This document shows, piece by piece, positions 47,225 to 58,634 of a stretch of 64,000 nucleotides of DNA (within the stretch, counting starts at the first letter, position 1; every line of letters starts with the position of its first letter). The notes under the pieces were generated by a model that worked only from the letters and a program-made list of their open reading frames with translations, was not told the origin of the DNA and searched no databases. The stretch comes from Terebella lapidaria (Eukaryota > Annelida > Polychaeta > Terebellida > Terebellidae), in NCBI GenBank assembly GCA_949152475.1, contig OX424563.1:3073001-3137000 (forward strand), in the 5' to 3' direction. The position numbers and the translations under genes are program-made.

Positions 47225-48480
47225 AACTAGTTTCTAGCATGACACAAACCTATCTATCACAGCACAAACCTTTACAACATGAGGTTTGTGCCATGCTACA
47301 AAGGTTTGTGCCATGCTACAAAGGTTTGTGCCGTGTTAAAAAGGTTTTTGTCATGTTATAAAGGTTTGTTCCTTGTTATAATGGTTTGTGCCGTGTTAGA
47401 AAGGTTTATGCCCTGCTATAAAGGTTTGTGCCGTGTTGAAAAGGTTTGTGCCTTGTTATAAAGGTTTGTGCCGTGTTGAAAAGGTTTGTGCCTTGTTATA
47501 AAGGTTTGCGCCATGTTAAAAAGGTTTGCTCCCTGCTATAAAGGTTTGTGCCCTGCTATAAAGGTTTGTGCCGTGCTAAAAAGGTTTGTGCCCTGCTATA
47601 AAGGTTTGTGCCGTGTTAAAAAGGTTTGTGCCCTGCTATAAAGGTTTGTGCCGTGCTAAAAAGGTTTGTGCCGTGTTGAAAAGGTTTGCGCCCCGTTATA
47701 AAGGTTTGTGCCATCTTAAAAAGGTTTGTGAAGTGTTATAAAGGTTTATGCCCTGCTAAAAAGGTTTGCGCCAAGTTAAAAAGGTTTGTGCCGTGTTATA
47801 AAGGTTTGTGCCGTGTTATAAAGGTTTATGCCCTGCTATAAAGGTTTGTGCCGTGTTAAAAAGGTTTGTGCCCTGCTATAAAGGTTTGTGCCGTGTTAAA
47901 AAGGTTTGCGCCCCGCTATAAAGGTTTGTGCCATGTTATAAAGGTTTATGCCCTGCTATAAAGGTTTGTGCTGTGTTAAAAAGGTTTGTGCCCTGCTATA
48001 AAGGTTTGTGCCGTGTTAAAAAGGTTTGTGCCCTGCTATAAAGGTTTGTGCCCTGTTATAAAGGTTTGCGCCATGTTAAAAAGGTTTGCGCCCTGCTATA
48101 AAGGTTTGTGCCGTGTTATAAAGGTTTGTGCCATGCTAAAAAGGTTTGTGCCGTGCTAAAAAGGTTTGCGCCAAGTTAAAAAGGTTTGTGCCGTGTTATA
48201 AAGGTTTATGCCCTGCTATAAAGGTTTGTGCCATGTTAAAAAGGTTTGCGCCCTGCTATAAAGGTTTGTGCCTTGTTATAAAGGTTTGTGCCATGCTAAA
48301 AAGGTTTGTGCCATGCTAAAAAGGTTTGCGCCAAGTTAAAAAGGTTTGTGCCGTGTTATAAAGGTTTATGCCCTGTTATAAAGTTTGTGCCGTCCTAGAA
48401 AGGTTTGCGCCATGCTAGAAAGGTTTGCACCCTGCTAAAAACGTTTGTGCCGGGTGTAAAGGGTTAGTGCCTTGCTAGAA
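47225..48480. repeat. 20 bp minisatellite, right arm (inverted, about 62 copies)
   Basis: The unit is AAAGGTTTGTGCCGTGTTAA and variants, the reverse complement of 27240-28567. It ends with CGTTTGTGCCGGGTGTAAAG and the shared terminal sequence. Confidence 0.92.
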
Positions 48481-48580
48481 ACTAGTTTCATAACTGAAAA
48501 TAACTGTTTACTAACTATGAAACTGATTTCAAAACTACTCTTAACTCAGGCATGAATAATGGCAGCATTGGGCCGCCGTA

Positions 48581-48586
48581 CAAAAC
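48581..48586. repeat. Target-site duplication CAAAAC, right
   Basis: It follows the right terminus GGGCCGCCGTA directly and is identical to 27132-27137. Confidence 0.85.
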
Positions 48587-49622
48587 TGATAGAGGGTTTA
48601 TCTGCAACAGCTTAGACATTGAACTTTATTTTCTGAATGGTTTTACCTCAAAATTTTGTATTCAGAAAGTAAATGACCATTTTGTATGTCACATATGACT
48701 GCTTGGACCCTACAAGTAATTTACTTGATGAATTCTAGTACCTACATATAGTCATAAATCCTGTTAGTGAATAGCTTACATGTACTTCATCACACACTCA
48801 CAAAGTGCCTTTCCCACATTTTTCAGGATATGATTTTTGGCGGGATTTTAAAGCAAATTACCTACTAACCAACCAGAGTTCGAGTGCAGTTTCTCGATTA
48901 GATGATTTGTAAAACTAGTCGTTAGTAAAACAAGCAATTTCTATACATGTCTGGTGATACAGAGAAATGGGCATTAATGTTTCAATATGACTGAGGCCAA
49001 GTTCGAGGTCATCAAACGATCCATCACATCTGTTATGTATGTAAGTTGCACTACTGTAGTTCAAGGGCTGTATTTGTGATTGGATGCTGATCATTTTGTA
49101 GAGTACAATCATTGCTTGCGGTAGTAAGTTGCACTACTGTTGTGTATGGCCTGTACATGTATTTGTGATTAGATGATGATCATTTTGTAGAATACAATCA
49201 TTGCTTGCGGTAGTAAGTTGCACTACTGTTGTGTATGGACTGTACATGTATTTGTGATTAGATGATGATCATTTTGTAGAGTACAATCACTGCTTGCAGT
49301 AGTAAATTGCACTACTGTTGTGTATGGGCGTGATTAGATGATGATCATTTTGTAGAGTACAATGATCATTTTGTAGAATAAAGTTGTTTGTAACATGATA
49401 AAAGTGTCAGTTTTGTTCATTGTCTGATCATGGATATGTATTGATGCATAAATTCATAAACGAAATGTATCATTGTATATACCCCTGCTCATCTGCTGAA
49501 ATAAAAGTTTTAATATTTGTAAAAGTCATTCACTTTGCTAATAAGCGGTGATCCGAGTCTGTGTTCTATCGAAAATTAATTTGATAACACAGGTAATAAT
49601 ACAACACTTCACATGTACAGCA
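48587..49622. other. No gene seen; short tandem repeat at 49020-49390
   Basis: Three to four units of about 100 bp share AGTAAGTTGCACTACTGT, TGATGATCATTTTGTAGA and TACAATCATTGCTTGCGG. The rest is AT-rich and without a recognised exon. Confidence 0.55.
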
Positions 49623-49628
49623 TTTATT
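49623..49628 (-). promoter_or_regulatory. Polyadenylation signal of PBDC1
   Basis: AATAAA on the minus strand, about 45 bases past the PBDC1 stop codon. It is the only such hexamer close downstream. Confidence 0.6.
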
Positions 49629-49671
49629 TACACAATATACAACTCCAATAAAAGGTTTCACTGAACGACTG

Positions 49672-51041
49672 TCATGATTCTGGGTTCTCTCCACCAGTCT
49701 GTGAGTGTTTTTGTGTGTCCCCCGTAGCGTCAGAATCATTGCAGTCTGCTGTTCCTGTCTTGCTCTGGGAATACTTTTCTCTCAGGCCCGAGTTTAGACC
49801 CTGTCTATTTCGAGCAATTTCTATCGCCAGAAACTGTATCCTGGGTACTGGAAGATGAGCAGAAAATCATTCAAATTGCTCTGTACTTCATCACAAACTT
49901 AACTTTAGAAAAAGTCAATTCTGGGAGTGCATGGTAATATGTACGTGTACCTACCAATGGTGGTGTTTTTGTCTGAAACATCTCCACGACAGTCGACTCG
50001 TAGAAGGGTTCCCATGTTGTAATCCTCAACTTTATTCTGATAACCTTCCATAAAAATGCGCCATTTCTGGGAATCATCAGTACATTGAATATGAAAAACA
50101 AAAACATAGATTCTTTCATTACATCATGAATGGTCATCACAAATGATTCAAACGTTTGTTTGTACATTTTCTGATGTACATTGTAAACTACTCATTTACA
50201 TATGTTCTTATCGTAACTATTCAAATACATAACTTTAGGAACCATCAAACTCTCCACAACAAATAGGAATTATGAGTAACAACAGTGCACCTGTTTGCCC
50301 TCCTTGGATTTCATGCTGTCCTCATCGATCACTTCAAGTGGTGTCTCTGGAAACTCTGCCAGAAACTGGGAGTAGATTTCGTCGTCCACTCGTGTCAACT
50401 TCAGCAGTTTGGGGTCTACCGCCGTAATTAGCTGGATAAGAACGTGAACACAATCATACTGCGCTCTGGTCTTACACCATAATCATTATTGATGATGAAA
50501 TTGATGATACATTTCGGCCTAATCATCTTTGCATGAATTGAAAAACCGTAAGTTTAAAAGATGATTTTTAGCATATCAAAGTTTGACATTCAAATCTTCT
50601 CTAGCATCCGAATCCAGGTCATAACAGATGTAGATAATTGGTTCCAGACAAAGCATCTAACCTGTCTGATGAAGGACCAGTCTTGTTTATTCAGTTTACT
50701 TTACCTTGAAGTATGTATCAGCGTGATGATAGGCTTGCATAGCCCACTGTATCTCAACTCCAGGCTGACAGAAATCAAGACTTTTATCACAGAAATATAC
50801 AATTATAAAATGGTATTATATTAAACTTCTTTTTCCAACTGGAGAATGGATATTTAGCTGATGTAACTAACTTGATCAAATGTTCATTGACATTTCTAGA
50901 TGGGTCAGATTGTGTCTGCATGGTTTCCAAACACAAACCAAGATTGAAACCAGAATACCAGTACTCGTCACTTACATCATTGCCATACTTTTCTGCAGGC
51001 TGCTTGAAGAAATTGGCTGTATTAGCAGCTTCTGTTCCTCC
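49672..51041 (-). CDS. PBDC1: PBDC1 (polysaccharide biosynthesis domain-containing 1), five exons, first exon not placed
   Basis: Minus-strand exons 51041-50976, 50764-50705, 50431-50291, 50066-49955 and 49847-49672 join in frame through GT-AG introns and give 184 residues to a TGA. Diagnostic stretches match human PBDC1: PAEKYGND, IQWAMQAYHHADTYFK, VDPKLLKLTRVDDEIYSQF, KVEDYNMGTLLRVDC and PRIQFLAIEIARNRQG. The yeast homologue Ypl225w (Chp1) is a chaperone for newly made eEF1A, so a cytosolic role in translation factor folding is the likely function (family knowledge). The C-terminal tail after IARNRQG is polar and low in complexity, as in other animals. The first visible exon starts in phase 0 at an acceptor, so an upstream exon with the ATG is missing from this model. 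Identity is firm; the N-terminus is open. Confidence 0.93.
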
Positions 51042-52238
51042 CTGAAAAGAAAACTTCCTACATTAATGCAGTGACACTACATGTACAGCATTTGTTCCGA
51101 GTAACATCCTTATTCACTATATACCTAGTATGAAATTGTAGGTGATTGACTGGATAATGTTCAGGGCCCAAATGTAAAACAACATGTATTTGACTATATG
51201 TCAGTTTTTATTTGATTTTACACTGCATAAGACCGCCATTCATTCGAAGAGAGAAACTTGCTGGAATTTGCCTCTTTGATTAAAATGATTTAATATGTTT
51301 TTAAAGCACAATGGATCAGCAATTTTAGCGCAGATAACAAATTTAAAATGATTATTCAAGCCATTTAGACTGTTTTAGATAAATCTTTCATTGGTTTTTA
51401 ACTTGTTTTGAGATGTCAATTCGCTTTCTTTCGCATTGTACACTTTCCAACACGCATGGAACTTCATCTTTCGGACCTGCGGTCCTCCGCAGGTATGGCT
51501 GAGGTATCCCTGAAAGAGGTAATTTGTTTACACCCTGTGACCTCACTGTAGAATTTTCGTAGGCATATAATAAGAATTCACAATCATCATGATCATATTC
51601 TTGGACAGAATAGATCCATTAGAGTAAACCATACAGTTTTCGGACACTTAAGGTGAAATCTCAATAATGACTGAAATGAAAAATGCTAGATGAGTTATTT
51701 TACATGCAACGGCATATGCGCCAAAATGTGGTAGAATTTATAAAGTCGTATGGAAATATTATGTTGTTATCACTTCAATATTGGTGAATTACGAACTGTG
51801 AGTTCAAATGACTAATCAGACACCCCAGAAAGAACTCAGACACCTTTTGTGTCTTCAAAAATAATACATGTAGCTATATCATTATGATTTAAGGTTTTAT
51901 ACATGGAGCATTCAATCAGTAATTGCTATAAGGCTATACATGAGTTATGAAAGAAAATTAACCAGCCCTGAGTCCAGGAAGTCAGAAAGATCAAATATAG
52001 TACACTATACAGTTTTCAGACACTAACACTAACAGGGAAGCTAACATTGTGGATCTTATTGAACTAGATATCTCTGACAACACTATGCAGAAATTTCTTT
52101 GAACCAGCAAAGACCAAAAACACTTGGTTTGGTTCAATGCTTGGGAAAATTTGTTTGTGGCATATAACTGATATAGATAATTGGCGGTAAATCATGAAGT
52201 GTTCGATTTCTGGTGGTGTCCGAAATTATGCTGGGTTA
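51042..52238. other. Probable first intron/upstream region of PBDC1; foldback end fragment at 51455-51530
   Basis: No ATG exon could be fixed here. At about 51455-51530, CACGCATGGAACTTCATCTT through CCTGAAAGAG matches the terminal part of the foldback element at 62704-63388, so it is a fragment of that family. Confidence 0.45.
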
Positions 52239-53174
52239 CGAGCCATCCGTCCTAAATTCGCCGCATCCCTAAGTTCGCCAACAGCATATTAGCAAAGCAT
52301 AGAAGCTGTCTTTGTGAAAAACAAAATGATGGAAAATAGTTATGATACTAGACTATATTGATTAAAGACCTAGTAGCATGCCGATGAAAGTGCTTTTCAT
52401 TTAGTCTATTATGAATAGTTTTCCATAAATTCGAACGAATTTTACATTTACAATCAGTGGGTTTAGAGATATTGAACCAAATAGGCACTCCCTCCGTAAA
52501 TTGCCGAAGATTTTGATCCTGATTTTAGTGTGGGTCACGTGGTTTGTGACGTCAGTTGAGGCAGGCCTGATAGTACATGTAGCCAGCAAGATAAACTGCA
52601 TGTCGCATATTCATTCCCCTGGTCTATGTTTGACAATTCAAGTGAAGGGGTGAGATGGCAAAAATACGGCATTTCTTGTCTTGATATTTAGAATCAGCAC
52701 TATTTATTCACCCAGAACGGAGGTTTGTTGAACTGCAAGATGTCCAGTATTTGCTGGTTTTTGCGTGTTTTTTGTTGAATAGCATGCATTTTGAGGTGAT
52801 TTTCCCTGCTTCGAGCTGGCCAACAAATTACGTATTTTACGTTTTTGGCCAGCCATCAAAGCACATTCTGCCTCAACTGACGTCACGATTACGGAAATTG
52901 CCGAAGCTATTTCTTTCATCGGCTGGAGAAGGCGATTGCAATACTGGGTCAAAATATTCCATTATATGTCGCTGTTATTAATTACCAATTAACGCGAACA
53001 CCTTTTTCATCACCAAATGTCCACAATGCCTTTATGTGAACAGGAATAAAATCATATAATGGTACCTTGCTACTATGACTTTAACGATTTTAACGGGTGT
53101 TTGAAGGACATGACAGAGCCCAAAAATGCTGTTGGCGAATTTGGGAATGCGGCGAATTTAGGACGGATGGCTCG
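52239..53174. mobile_element. 936 bp inverted-repeat element, TA duplication
   Basis: CGAGCCATCCGTCCTAAATT, CGCCGCATCCC and GTTCGCCAACAGC on the left are inverted on the right (GCTGTTGGCGAATTTGGG ... GGACGGATGGCTCG). TA flanks both ends. A second inverted pair inside (GTGACGTCAGTTGAGGCAG at 52547 and its complement at 52871) shows partial foldback structure. No transposase. A short relative with the same ends is at 61240-61461. Confidence 0.85.
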
Positions 53175-54346
53175 TACTCTACCAGGCATCCATGTTGATA
53201 GCTTGTGGACACGGGCATTTTGGACATACACAAGTCATGTATACACTGTATGTGATCAATAAATGTGCACACTAGACGATTCAACCCGGTACAAGTACCA
53301 CCGTCAGGGCGGCCGATAACCGGTGGTGGCCGTACATTTTTCCGGTTACACGGTTCAGGGGATAGGCAGTGGTGGGGGTTGGGCAACGTACGGTGTCTAT
53401 CATTGTAGGGTCTTTAATTACATCAACCAGTTTCCCGGAACTAGATCTATATATGTATAGGCCGGTGCTATGGCATTTGTGACCAGTCGACTGAGTTTTG
53501 CCAATTTTTGTAGGGCCCGGACGAGTCGACGGGTACCCGAATTCGGGGCGAGTCAAACAATTACCCAGGTCGGAATTTCATTACCCGTAACCGAGAACGA
53601 ATGATGATATATAGTTTTGGTCTCGAAAATTTGCGATAAACGCTAGTAAAATCATGAGAATGACAAGAAATTTTTCGGGAAAAAATCGGAAGTAGTTTTA
53701 CGAGATCATGTGACATCTTTCAAACTCGAAAATAAACAGCGACGAAACAAATAATGTGTGTCAAAGATCGATGACTGGCGTTTACGTGTTACATATTGCC
53801 CGTATTTGCTCCTCCAGTGATTACCGTTTAAATTTTTATCTATATTTGGACGGGTTACCCGGGGCGGGTCGGGTCAGACCACACGGGTACCTGGGTCGGA
53901 AATTTCCGACTCGTCCGGGCCCTAAATTTTTGAGATCATGTGTGCGGGCGATATTACAAGAAAGTTGATAGAAGGAACCAAAACAACTTGACAAGCAGTG
54001 TGGAATGTTTAAGGACAAACATTATATCCTCGTGTAAAAATGACAGTGAACATCATACCAGAGGAAAAGACATTCTGGGGAGTTATTGAGCAATTTATAT
54101 CAGAAAACACTCGATTTCGCAAATAATTTAAGTCTCGTTGAGAGAAAAGAGACTGTGCGAGAGCTGTATGGAGAGGTTAAAAAGTCAAAAGTCATAAAAT
54201 CCAAAGATTCGTCATGCTCTTGTTCTTGTGCTTGACCTTCCTCCTCTACCAGAACCACTTTTCTGTGTAAAAATCCATTACTGTTGAAAGCAATTATTTT
54301 CTAAAAGCGTGGTGGGTTTTGAAAAACTGTTGTAAAAGTGACTTTA
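53175..54346. other. No gene seen; contains a 410 bp MITE
   Basis: Apart from the element at 53511-53924, no repeat or exon is recognised. A GC-richer block, GGCCGATAACCGGTGGTGG, lies near 53310. Confidence 0.4.
53511..53924. mobile_element. MITE with TAGGGCCCGGACGAGTC ends
   Basis: TAGGGCCCGGACGAGTCG and CGACTCGTCCGGGCCCTA are inverted at the two ends. A second inner inverted zone contains GGGTACCCGAATTCGGGGC against CCCGGGGCGGGTCGGG. TA may be the duplication. Confidence 0.75.
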
Positions 54347-54995
54347 AGCCGGCTATACACTATACGACGCGACCACGACGCGACGGCGACCCGACGGCTT
54401 CACAATACATTACACGACGAATCGTCGCGTCTTCGAAGTTTCAATTTTGCTCAATGTGTTTTAAATATTGATTGTTAACCTATCGGGGTTCGGTCGTTTA
54501 TCCCCATTCGCCAAAACAATACACAAATGACATGTGATCTGTACATGTAAAAATTATACACTTGAACATTTTATTCTACAATATATATGAAAAACTGAAT
54601 GTAATCAACTAAATATTTTTCGGGATGCTATTTCGTTAGACATAAAACAGTAACAATGGCCAAAAAATGTTTGTCGATATTTCTAGACATTGAATCAGTT
54701 ATAACTTCGTGCACCTCAAACTTATAGTAGCCTAAAATGTCCGTTTCAAAAGGCTGAAGCTCGCATGTACCACGACAAAACGTCACAAAACCGTCATACA
54801 CTACACGACGCGACCGCGACGCGACGATTAGTCGGCACAAATCAGTCTCCACAACTGAACATTTCAGTCGGGGCGACGAGTAGTCGTGAAGCGGTTTTTA
54901 TTCGTCGTGAACCCGTCGTGGGTGGCTATACACTATAAGACGGGTCGTCGCGTCGCCGTCGCGTCGTGGTCGCGTCGTGTAGTGTATAACCGGCT
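54347..54995. mobile_element. MITE with AGCCGGCTATACACTA ends, TTA duplication
   Basis: AGCCGGCTATACACTATACG on the left is inverted as GTGTAGTGTATAACCGGCT on the right. CGACGCGACCACGACGCGAC-type repeats follow inside both ends, and another copy lies at about 54796. TTA flanks both ends (54344-54346, 54996-54998). A 3 bp TWA target suggests PIF/Harbinger, by inference. Confidence 0.75.
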
Positions 54996-55079
54996 TTAGA
55001 CTCAAGTATATGTTGGAATGCATCACTCTACTGCTAACCATCCTAGACGTAGGAATTGAACAGGAATTTACGTGTCAGA

Positions 55080-55520
55080 TGCTCATATACGGCATGGTCT
55101 TGGGGAGGCTCTTCTTCCATAACTGCTTCCAGCAAGTTCAATGACTCACAATCAGTCTGCATCGGTCCCACAGTAGAATTCCCAGGTCTCATTCCAGACA
55201 GAGTTACTGTAAGGCGTCCTTGACCCGCGGCATGAAGTCATCCCAGATGCTCTGATGATGTGCACATCACAGCGCAACGTGCTGGAGATTCTCGGTCTCT
55301 TCCTCAAACAGTTGACATAACATAGAGGAGCCTGGTCTTGAAATCGTTGTCTCCAAGCCAGTATACGTCCTTGCTAATACCATAGCCTTGACACATGCCT
55401 TCTATCCGTAAAGGGGCACATATACTGCCACACAGGATGGAGGCACCCTGGTATCAGTCATGTCGGAGATGAACCTCTCGGTGATCTTGAGACACGCATC
55501 TGGTTTCCATTGGTTGTTTT
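55080..55520 (-). pseudogene. LINE ORF2 C-terminal relic (minus)
   Basis: Minus-strand frames near 55240-55340 give LCQLFEEETENLQHVAL followed by CAHHQSIWDDF, which resembles the Cys/His-rich tail of some LINE ORF2 proteins (CxLC...E...HxLxxC). Several frame changes and stops interrupt it. No 3' tail is visible. The assignment rests on this motif only. Confidence 0.35.
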
Positions 55521-55641
55521 TGCTCCCAGGTGGATTGTCCAGCAGGTATGCGTCAAGGGCAAATCGTACTGCCGGAACAGTTTAGATACACATTAGTGGT
55601 AAATGCTTCACCTAAGGACACTGGTGAAATAGCACAGCAGT

Positions 55642-55716
55642 CCAGCTCGAGGCTCGAACCTATGATCTTTGGATTACGAGTCCGACGCCTTATCCACTGC
55701 GCCACTCACTCCACGT
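55642..55716 (-). tRNA. tRNA-like sequence (pseudogene or SINE head), anticodon-like CGT
   Basis: The minus strand has an A box (TGGCGCAGTGGATAAGG), an anticodon arm with loop CTCGTAA and a B box (GGTTCGAGCC). These match a tRNA fold with the anticodon position reading CGT (Thr). The T stem and one anticodon-stem pair are mismatched and the acceptor stem is poor, so it is probably a tRNA-derived SINE head or pseudogene. It is enclosed by an inverted repeat, CACCTAAGGACAC (55611-55623) and GTGTCCTTAGGTG (about 55717-55729). Confidence 0.55.
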
Positions 55717-56039
55717 GTCCTTAGGTGTACTGTAGCCTGTATGGTGAGTTAACCCAACATGAGTAGTGTGACTGCAGTAGATACCCGCAAGGTAGATACG
55801 TGTATGGCTGTTATGACTCGACAGTTTTGTGCTGAGAAAATAGAATAATGTGCACTTATATGCATGTTTGGTCTTAAAATGTAGCAAAACGTCAGTTTTT
55901 CATAATATGGTATGACACATAATTCACGGATCTGCTATTAAATTTAAAAAAAAATAATAGCTATATATCGTCCTATTATAAAGCATAGGACAGTAGGAAC
56001 AAATGACTTGCACAACGATTATGTTCATGCATTGCGAAT

Positions 56040-56640
56040 GATATTCAAAATGCACGCTCCTTATAATCTCCTCCAGATTCTGGCAAGAAAAACTGTAGGA
56101 GCAGCATCACTGCTAGAGATGCACAAGACTATGTGATCTCAAGAATGACTCACGGCTTTGAGGCACTCATTGTTATATGATGAAATCTCAGGTAGACACT
56201 CTTAAAGTGTCTGATCGCAAGACCATCAAACAAATACTATCACAGTATCACTGCCAGAAAGAACGGATGGAGCTGCAGCATATGTGTTGCCAGGGATTCG
56301 CCCAATAGCGACGGTTATAGATGCCCACCTGACCTTCCTTGGATCGAAGTTCTTGAACTAGAAAGAGCAGCACATATATGAAGCCCACCCTGAAGTACAT
56401 CAGTACTAGCATCAAGCCTGACCCTTGGAAAACCAAGCCATATAGTTCTGCCATCGACAACATTGCAATAGACATCATTAGAGTCCAAGTCTGCATTGCC
56501 AAAGGAACCTGTGATCCTACAGAGCAACAAGGCCTGCTTCAATCAATTTGATGTTGACCCGACTTGCATCTTATTTAAACAAGAGCCAGAAGACAGAAGG
56601 CACTTCATAGCCTCCGTGACACTTCAATTTCTACACGTAT
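56040..56640 (+). pseudogene. LINE ORF2 C-terminal relic (plus)
   Basis: A plus-strand frame near 56520-56625 reads FNQFDVDPTCILFKQEPEDR followed by RHFIASVTLQ, similar to the Cys/His tail seen in LINE ORF2 proteins, with key cysteines lost. Upstream, NLLQILARKTVGAASLLEMH is in the same direction with interruptions. It lies head-on to the relic at 55080-55520 and may belong to the same family. Confidence 0.35.
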
Positions 56641-57742
56641 GTCGATTTTTGGACTTTATTTCCACTCGATAACTCAAAAAGTATACCGCAATGGCTGCAG
56701 AACTTTGCATGGAGGTTCATATGCCACCAGGGAAGAACCCTGGATTAATCCGTCAAACAACCTTTGACCTAGAGGTCGGAAGAATTTTCGCCAAGTCATC
56801 CTTGGGGTTTCCTACATATCTCGGAAACGGTGCGTTGTAGAGCAAAACGAACGTTATTTTTTGGATTTGTTGTCTTAGACAAACATGTCTAAGGGGCATT
56901 AGGGAAAACCTTTGACCTTGACCTAAATTTCTTTCGCTGAGTCGGAATTTTTTTTTTCATCGATATCTTGGGAACAGTGCGTCGTTGAGTGAAGTGGACG
57001 TTATTTTCGGACTCGTTGCCCCAGACAAACATGTCTAATGGGGTATTATGAATGACCTGTGACCTTGAGCTTATATTTTTTTGCCGAGTCAGCATTTTTC
57101 GTTTTATATCGATATCTCGGAAACGGTGCGTCGTAGAGAGAAACGGACATTATTTTTGGGATTCGTCGCCCTAGACAAGCATGTCTAAGTGGTATTAGGG
57201 ATAATGTTTGACCTTGACCTAATTTTTTTTTCGCTGAGTCGGAATTTTTCTTTTTCAATGACATCTTGGAAATGGTGCGTCATAGAGTGAAGCGGACGTT
57301 ATTTTCGAACTCGTCGCCCTGAACGGACATGTCTAAGGAGCATTAGGGATGACATTTGATTTGACCTTAAATTTTTTTGCTTTCGTAGAGCGAAACGGAC
57401 GTAATTTTTGCACTCTCTGCCCTACGCAAACATGACTGAGGGGTATTAGGGATGACCTTTGACCTTTACATTCGACATTTTTTGTTTTTGTCGATATCTC
57501 AGAAACAGTGCGTCGAGAGCGAAAGAGACCTTATTTTCGGACTCGTCGCTCTACACAAACATGTCTGAGGGGTATTGTGGCATTTTTCATTTTCGTTGAC
57601 GTCTCGGATCCGGTGCATTTGTTTGGTATCTCAGTACGGTGTGTCATAGAGAAAGCAGATGTCATTCTTGTCATGTTATAGGTATGTCTCTCCCCCGAAA
57701 TGCCTCCAAGGCATCTTTAGACCTTGACGTCTAGTTTCAAAT
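56640..57742 (-). mobile_element. Old, diverged relic of the large composite element's core
   Basis: Read on the plus strand: a segment matching the right unique part of the large element (GAGGTTCATATGCCACCAGG, ACCTTTGACCTAGAGGTCGG), then five to six diverged satellite units (CTCGGAAACGGTGCGTCGTA, TAGACAAACATGTCTAAGGG, GCCGAGTC), then the junction (CCAAGGCATCTTTAGACC, TTGACGTCTAGTTTC). The units differ strongly from each other, so it is far older than the copy at 27-48.6 kb. No terminal 20 bp minisatellite is visible. Confidence 0.75.
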
Positions 57743-58634
57743 ATAACAATATTCAATTCAAACTGCTACTCAAAGAACTTCGCAGTTGAATTCATGAAAT
57801 TATTATATTTAAAAAGTACATGTCTCATAATAATGCTAGGCATTGAAACTTGTACATGTCTCTTCACTAGAGCAATTATGTTCTGTAAAACCCAACATTA
57901 TAATAATAACGACTTGCGTGGCATGTTCCAATATTTTCTCTTTTGGGTTTCTGGTGCCACGTCCCCAAGACCAGATACACCATTTGTAGTCCATTAAAAC
58001 AGGGTCCTATCATGTCAAACATATCAAGTGACGAGCCGGTCAGAGATCACTAGGGCCTGGAGAGCCTGGAATAACCTGGGTGCAGCAACCTGCTTATTCA
58101 ACCGTTATACATGTACATTTTATCTATTTTTTAATAATTAATGTAGATTCATTCAGAATCATTTTCAAATTCATCTCTAATTTTTACAATCTACAAGCCA
58201 CTCCATGCAACTATATGAGCGTAAACTATTATTATTCATACTTACCACTATGCTACGCTGAAATTGTGTTTCAGTCTAATCAAAGTACTATCTTTCCATT
58301 GTGAGACACAACGCTTGTTGAACCCTTGTCACATCGTGTAACAAAACTAACAAGGAGGAAACCACACACAAAGTCGTAATAAACTTCAGCAAAGTGTTGC
58401 ACAATAGTGGAAATTAATTACTGGGGTAAGCATTATTTACCGTTTGTCCCAATGGTCATATTAGTTGTGTAAACACAATTTGGATATCCCCACTATATAG
58501 TGGTCACTTTTTAAAACAATGGAGTCCCTTATACGGTCTCATTGATGTGATAATAACTCAGCCTGATGACCTTGGGATGTGACGAGGTAATCAACTATTT
58601 TCCTCAGGCTAAGCCATCGCGAAATAATCACTTA
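57743..58634. other. No gene seen
   Basis: AT-rich stretch without a recognised exon, repeat or RNA gene. Confidence 0.4.

Larger units (their letters stand above)
27138..48580. mobile_element. Giant 21.4 kb composite inverted-repeat element, minisatellite-armed
   Basis: The ends are TACGGCGGCCCAATGCTGCC and its reverse complement. By eye the first ~190 bp of each terminus differ at only one or two sites, which indicates recent movement. The flanks are an exact CAAAAC duplication. From the left the order is: 20 bp minisatellite, junction, 148 bp satellite, 14.7 kb nested insertion, one resumed 148 bp unit, a unique segment (46840-47205), and an inverted 20 bp minisatellite. No transposase, polymerase or capsid-type reading frame is visible, so it is non-autonomous or fossil. 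Six-base duplications occur in a few DNA transposon groups (Polinton, IS3EU and Dada are examples); none can be chosen here. Confidence 0.85.

Noticed and set aside
46602-47240. 212-residue minus frame
   Set aside because: It spans a satellite unit and the unique segment of the large element and contains no domain.
27240-48480. CRISPR-like array (20 bp units)
   Set aside because: The repeats are contiguous without spacers, vary freely and sit in a eukaryotic mobile element.
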